Of a stretch of 64,000 nucleotides of DNA, positions 62,069-64,000 are shown piece by piece. The first letter of the stretch is position 1; each line of letters begins with the position of its first letter. The stretch is from RHKX01 sp963826475. GTDB taxonomy: Bacteria; Actinomycetota; Thermoleophilia; Solirubrobacterales; 70-9. The notes under the pieces are model-generated. The model was not told where the DNA came from and ran no database searches. It was given only the letters and a program-made list of their open reading frames with translations. The translations under genes were made by a program, and so were the position numbers. The stretch spans positions 62,001 through 126,000 of the forward strand of contig CAWGXC010000001.1 of NCBI GenBank assembly GCA_963826475.1, read 5' to 3'.

Positions 62069-62632
62069 CTAGAACTTGACTTCGACCGGCTCGCGGTCGG
62101 TGGCGTTCTCGATCTCGAAGAACTCCTTGGCGGTGAAGCCACCGGAATTCGCGATGATCGAGTTCGGGAAGATCTGGATCTTCGTGTTATAGGCCTGAAC
62201 GTTGGAGTTGTAGATCCGGCGGGAGGCCTGGATCTCGTCCTCGATCTCGCTCAGATTGCGCGAAAGCTGCTGGAAGTTCTCGGTGGCGCGGAGGTTCGGA
62301 TACTGCTCTGCGACGGCGCGCAGGTCGGTGAGCGACCCGGATAGCTTCGCCTCCGCGGTCTGGGTCGCCTCGACGCTCTGCGCCTTCATCGCGTCGGCTC
62401 GCGCTTCGGTGACGGCCGTGAATACCTGCTGCTCGTGCGTTGCGTAACCCTTCACCGTCTCGACGAGGTTCGGAACCAGGTCGTGGCGGCGCTTGAGCTG
62501 AACGTCGATTCCGCTCCACGATTCCTCGACCCGGTTACGGCTGCCGATGATCCCGTTCCGGATCAGGACGAAGACCAGCCCGAGGAAGAGAAGCAGCGCG
62601 ACGACGACGATGAGAATGATCATGCGCGGCAT
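62069..62632 (-). CDS. lemA: LemA family protein
   Basis: 187 residues. One N-terminal membrane helix (IILIVVVALLLFLGLVFVLI) and the LemA helical domain: RNRVEESWSGIDVQLKRRHDLVPNLVETVKGYATHE, then NLRATENFQQLSRNLSEIEDEIQASRRIYN. Function in bacteria is poorly defined. The start could be the second Met (residue 4). Convergent with the lipoprotein gene. Confidence 0.93.
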   Translation of the reverse strand: MPRMIILIVVVALLLFLGLVFVLIRNGIIGSRNRVEESWSGIDVQLKRRHDLVPNLVETVKGYATHEQQVFTAVTEARADAMKAQSVEATQTAEAKLSGSLTDLRAVAEQYPNLRATENFQQLSRNLSEIEDEIQASRRIYNSNVQAYNTKIQIFPNSIIANSGGFTAKEFFEIENATDREPVEVKF

Positions 62633-62759
62633 CCTAGCCGTGGATTATGGATCTGTGAAGGGGCGCACGTGATTGCGTGAATCCCGACCCTTAATGCCAA
62701 CTCAACGTAGGCGTTGGCGCAATCGCGTGGAATGTGACCGGGAGCGGGGTGGTTGTGCG

Positions 62760-62789
62760 TTGACATGCGTCAAACGCCCCTGTTACTTT
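62760..62789 (+). promoter_or_regulatory. Promoter of the Mce gene, overlapped by a palindrome
   Basis: TTGACA (62760-62765), an 18-base spacer and TACTTT (62784-62789) give a good sigma-70 promoter. TTGAC-ATGC-GTCAA (62760-62773) is a perfect 5-4-5 inverted repeat over the -35, so a repressor may bind here. Confidence 0.65.
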
Positions 62790-62841
62790 CGCTTGCCGTC
62801 GCGGTTTTCGCGGCATCAGGCACGGAGAGCGCAACACAGTT

Positions 62842-64000
62842 TTGAAAAAGGCAGCAGGTCGAATCGTGGCCCTGGTGGCCCTTGCCGCAGTGGTGGTGGC
62901 CGTTGTGCTGCTGCTGTCGAGCAGCGGCGGACCGACCTACCAGCTGACCGCCGACTTCACCAACGCCTCCCAGCTCGTCGGCGGCGAGGTCGTCACCCTC
63001 GGCGGCACCCCGGTCGGCAAGGTGACCAAGATCGAGCTCGCCGACGACGGCGACGCGCTGATCACCTTCTCCGTCGACGGCGACTTCGCCCCGCTCAAGG
63101 TCGGCACCACCGCCCAGATCAGATCCTTCTCGCTCTCCGGCGTCGCCAACCGCCAGATCGAGCTGACCCTGCCGGCGGAGGGCACCGCCGGAGCGGAGAT
63201 CCCCTCCGGCGGGACCCTCGATAAGTCCCAGACGATCAGCGAGGTCGACCTCGATCAGATCTTCAACACGCTCAACCCCAAGACCGCCGCCGACTTCAAG
63301 AAGGTGATCAAGGGATTCGCCGCCACCTACAAGGGCAGCGCCGCCACCCAGGCCAACGCCGGCTTCAAATACCTCAACCCGTTCCTGTCGACCTCCCGCC
63401 AGACGTTTGCGGAGCTGACCCGCGACACCCCGGCGCTCGAGCAGCTGATCGTCGACGGCTCCCAGCTCTCCCACACCCTCGCCGCCAAGCGCTCAGACAT
63501 CTCCTCGCTGGTCGGCAACCTCGACCTGATGATGAACGCGATCGCCCGCCAGCGCAGCTCGCTGACCTCCGCGATCGGCAAGCTGCCCGACTTCATGCGC
63601 AACTTCAACACGACCGCGGTCAACCTCCGCTCCGCCCTCGACGACGTCGATCCCCTCGTCGATGCATCAAAGCCCGTCGCCGTTCGCCTGCGGCCCTTCT
63701 TCGCCAACTTCCGCGCCGCCTCCCACGATCTCGTCCCGACCGTCTCAGACCTCGACAAGGTCGTCGAGGACCCGGGCAAGGACAACGACCTCGTCGACCT
63801 CACCCGCCTGCAGCCGAACCTGGCAAAGATCGCGATCGGCCCCTACCGCGCCAACGGCAAAAGGCGCCAGGGGTCCTTCCCCGAGGGAGCCACCGCGCTG
63901 ACCGACTCCCTCGACGAGCTCGCCTTCTTCCGCGCCTACTCGCCGGAGCTGACAGGCTGGTTCGATGACTTCGGGCATTCCGGCCTCGTCGATGCCAATG
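62842..64000 (+). CDS. Mce/MlaD-family protein, truncated by the window edge
   Basis: At least 386 residues from a TTG, with GGAGAG 12 bases upstream. One N-terminal membrane helix (IVALVALAAVVVAVVLLLSS), then the MlaD domain (TADFTNASQLVGGEVVTLGGTPVGKVTKIEL, SFSLSGVANRQIEL) and the long helical Mce barrel region. It is part of a lipid-transport complex spanning the envelope. Partners (YrbE permease, Mkl ATPase) would lie outside the window. Confidence 0.9.
   Translation, partial: MKKAAGRIVALVALAAVVVAVVLLLSSSGGPTYQLTADFTNASQLVGGEVVTLGGTPVGKVTKIELADDGDALITFSVDGDFAPLKVGTTAQIRSFSLSGVANRQIELTLPAEGTAGAEIPSGGTLDKSQTISEVDLDQIFNTLNPKTAADFKKVIKGFAATYKGSAATQANAGFKYLNPFLSTSRQTFAELTRDTPALEQLIVDGSQLSHTLAAKRSDISSLVGNLDLMMNAIARQRSSLTSAIGKLPDFMRNFNTTAVNLRSALDDVDPLVDASKPVAVRLRPFFANFRAASHDLVPTVSDLDKVVEDPGKDNDLVDLTRLQPNLAKIAIGPYRANGKRRQGSFPEGATALTDSLDELAFFRAYSPELTGWFDDFGHSGLVDAN

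Noticed and set aside
62055..62075. Possible third family 1 repeat (GGGGCTGTCTA at the lemA end)
   Set aside because: Only the flank is similar; the 19-base loop and pairing stem are absent, and the last bases are the lemA stop codon.

Overview
The window is about 67% GC by eye, with GTG and TTG starts common and many genes overlapping by 1-8 bases. It looks like a chromosomal segment of an actinobacterium. The mix of atmospheric-type [NiFe] hydrogenase, F420-type nitroreductase fold, choice-of-anchor L/RTX protein and zinc-binding ribosomal proteins suggests class Thermoleophilia (Solirubrobacterales relatives). That placement is inference from gene content, not a computed phylogeny.

1-9287 carries the end of the S10 operon and the spc operon (rplB to secY). 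9288-23954 holds the rest of the classical superoperon (adk-map, then rpmJ-rpsM-rpsK-rpsD-rpoA-rplQ-truA), split by two insertions. The first is a secreted choice-of-anchor L/RTX protein between secY and adk. The second, between map and rpmJ, holds a GH13 glucosidase, a complete sugar ABC importer, a ParB-like-domain protein and a secreted PPC-like protein. infA is not at its usual place. Several ribosomal proteins (S17, L5, S5, S3) carry long low-complexity extensions.

23983-39100 is a hydrogenase gene cluster read in one direction: promoter, hypC, hupF-like, hypD, hypE, small subunit, large subunit, NifU/Rieske-like protein, three genes of unknown function, maturation protease, hypA, hypB, a double-SIS protein, hypF and a 100-residue protein. 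The subunits match the group 1h (group 5, actinobacterial, high-affinity) type, which lets aerobic soil bacteria respire trace atmospheric H2. A NiCoT nickel permease and a Fur-family regulator with a histidine-rich tail follow at 42801-44521. A candidate Nur box lies in front of them, so nickel supply and hydrogenase are probably linked.

39102-64000 is mixed chromosomal content: a divergent DUF2294 pair, a frameshifted ECF sigma factor, STAS protein, fatty-acid desaturase, surE (frameshifted)-ligA-nitroreductase, a TetR-controlled frameshifted glycosyltransferase, a PBP4-type carboxypeptidase, patatin, two acyl-CoA synthetases, a CAP-domain protein, a DsbA-like protein, tRNA-Pro(CGG), superoxide dismutase, a secreted beta-helix protein, LemA and the start of an Mce/MlaD protein.

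The most unusual non-coding signals are two families of dispersed structured repeats whose stems differ between copies but keep pairing. Family 1 (26930-26975 and 56447-56492) has an invariant 19-base loop and a 9-bp stem of different sequence in each copy. Family 2 starts at the base after the stop codons of both secY and rplQ. Three independent single-base frameshifts (sigma factor, surE, glycosyltransferase) mean either recent gene decay or residual sequence errors.
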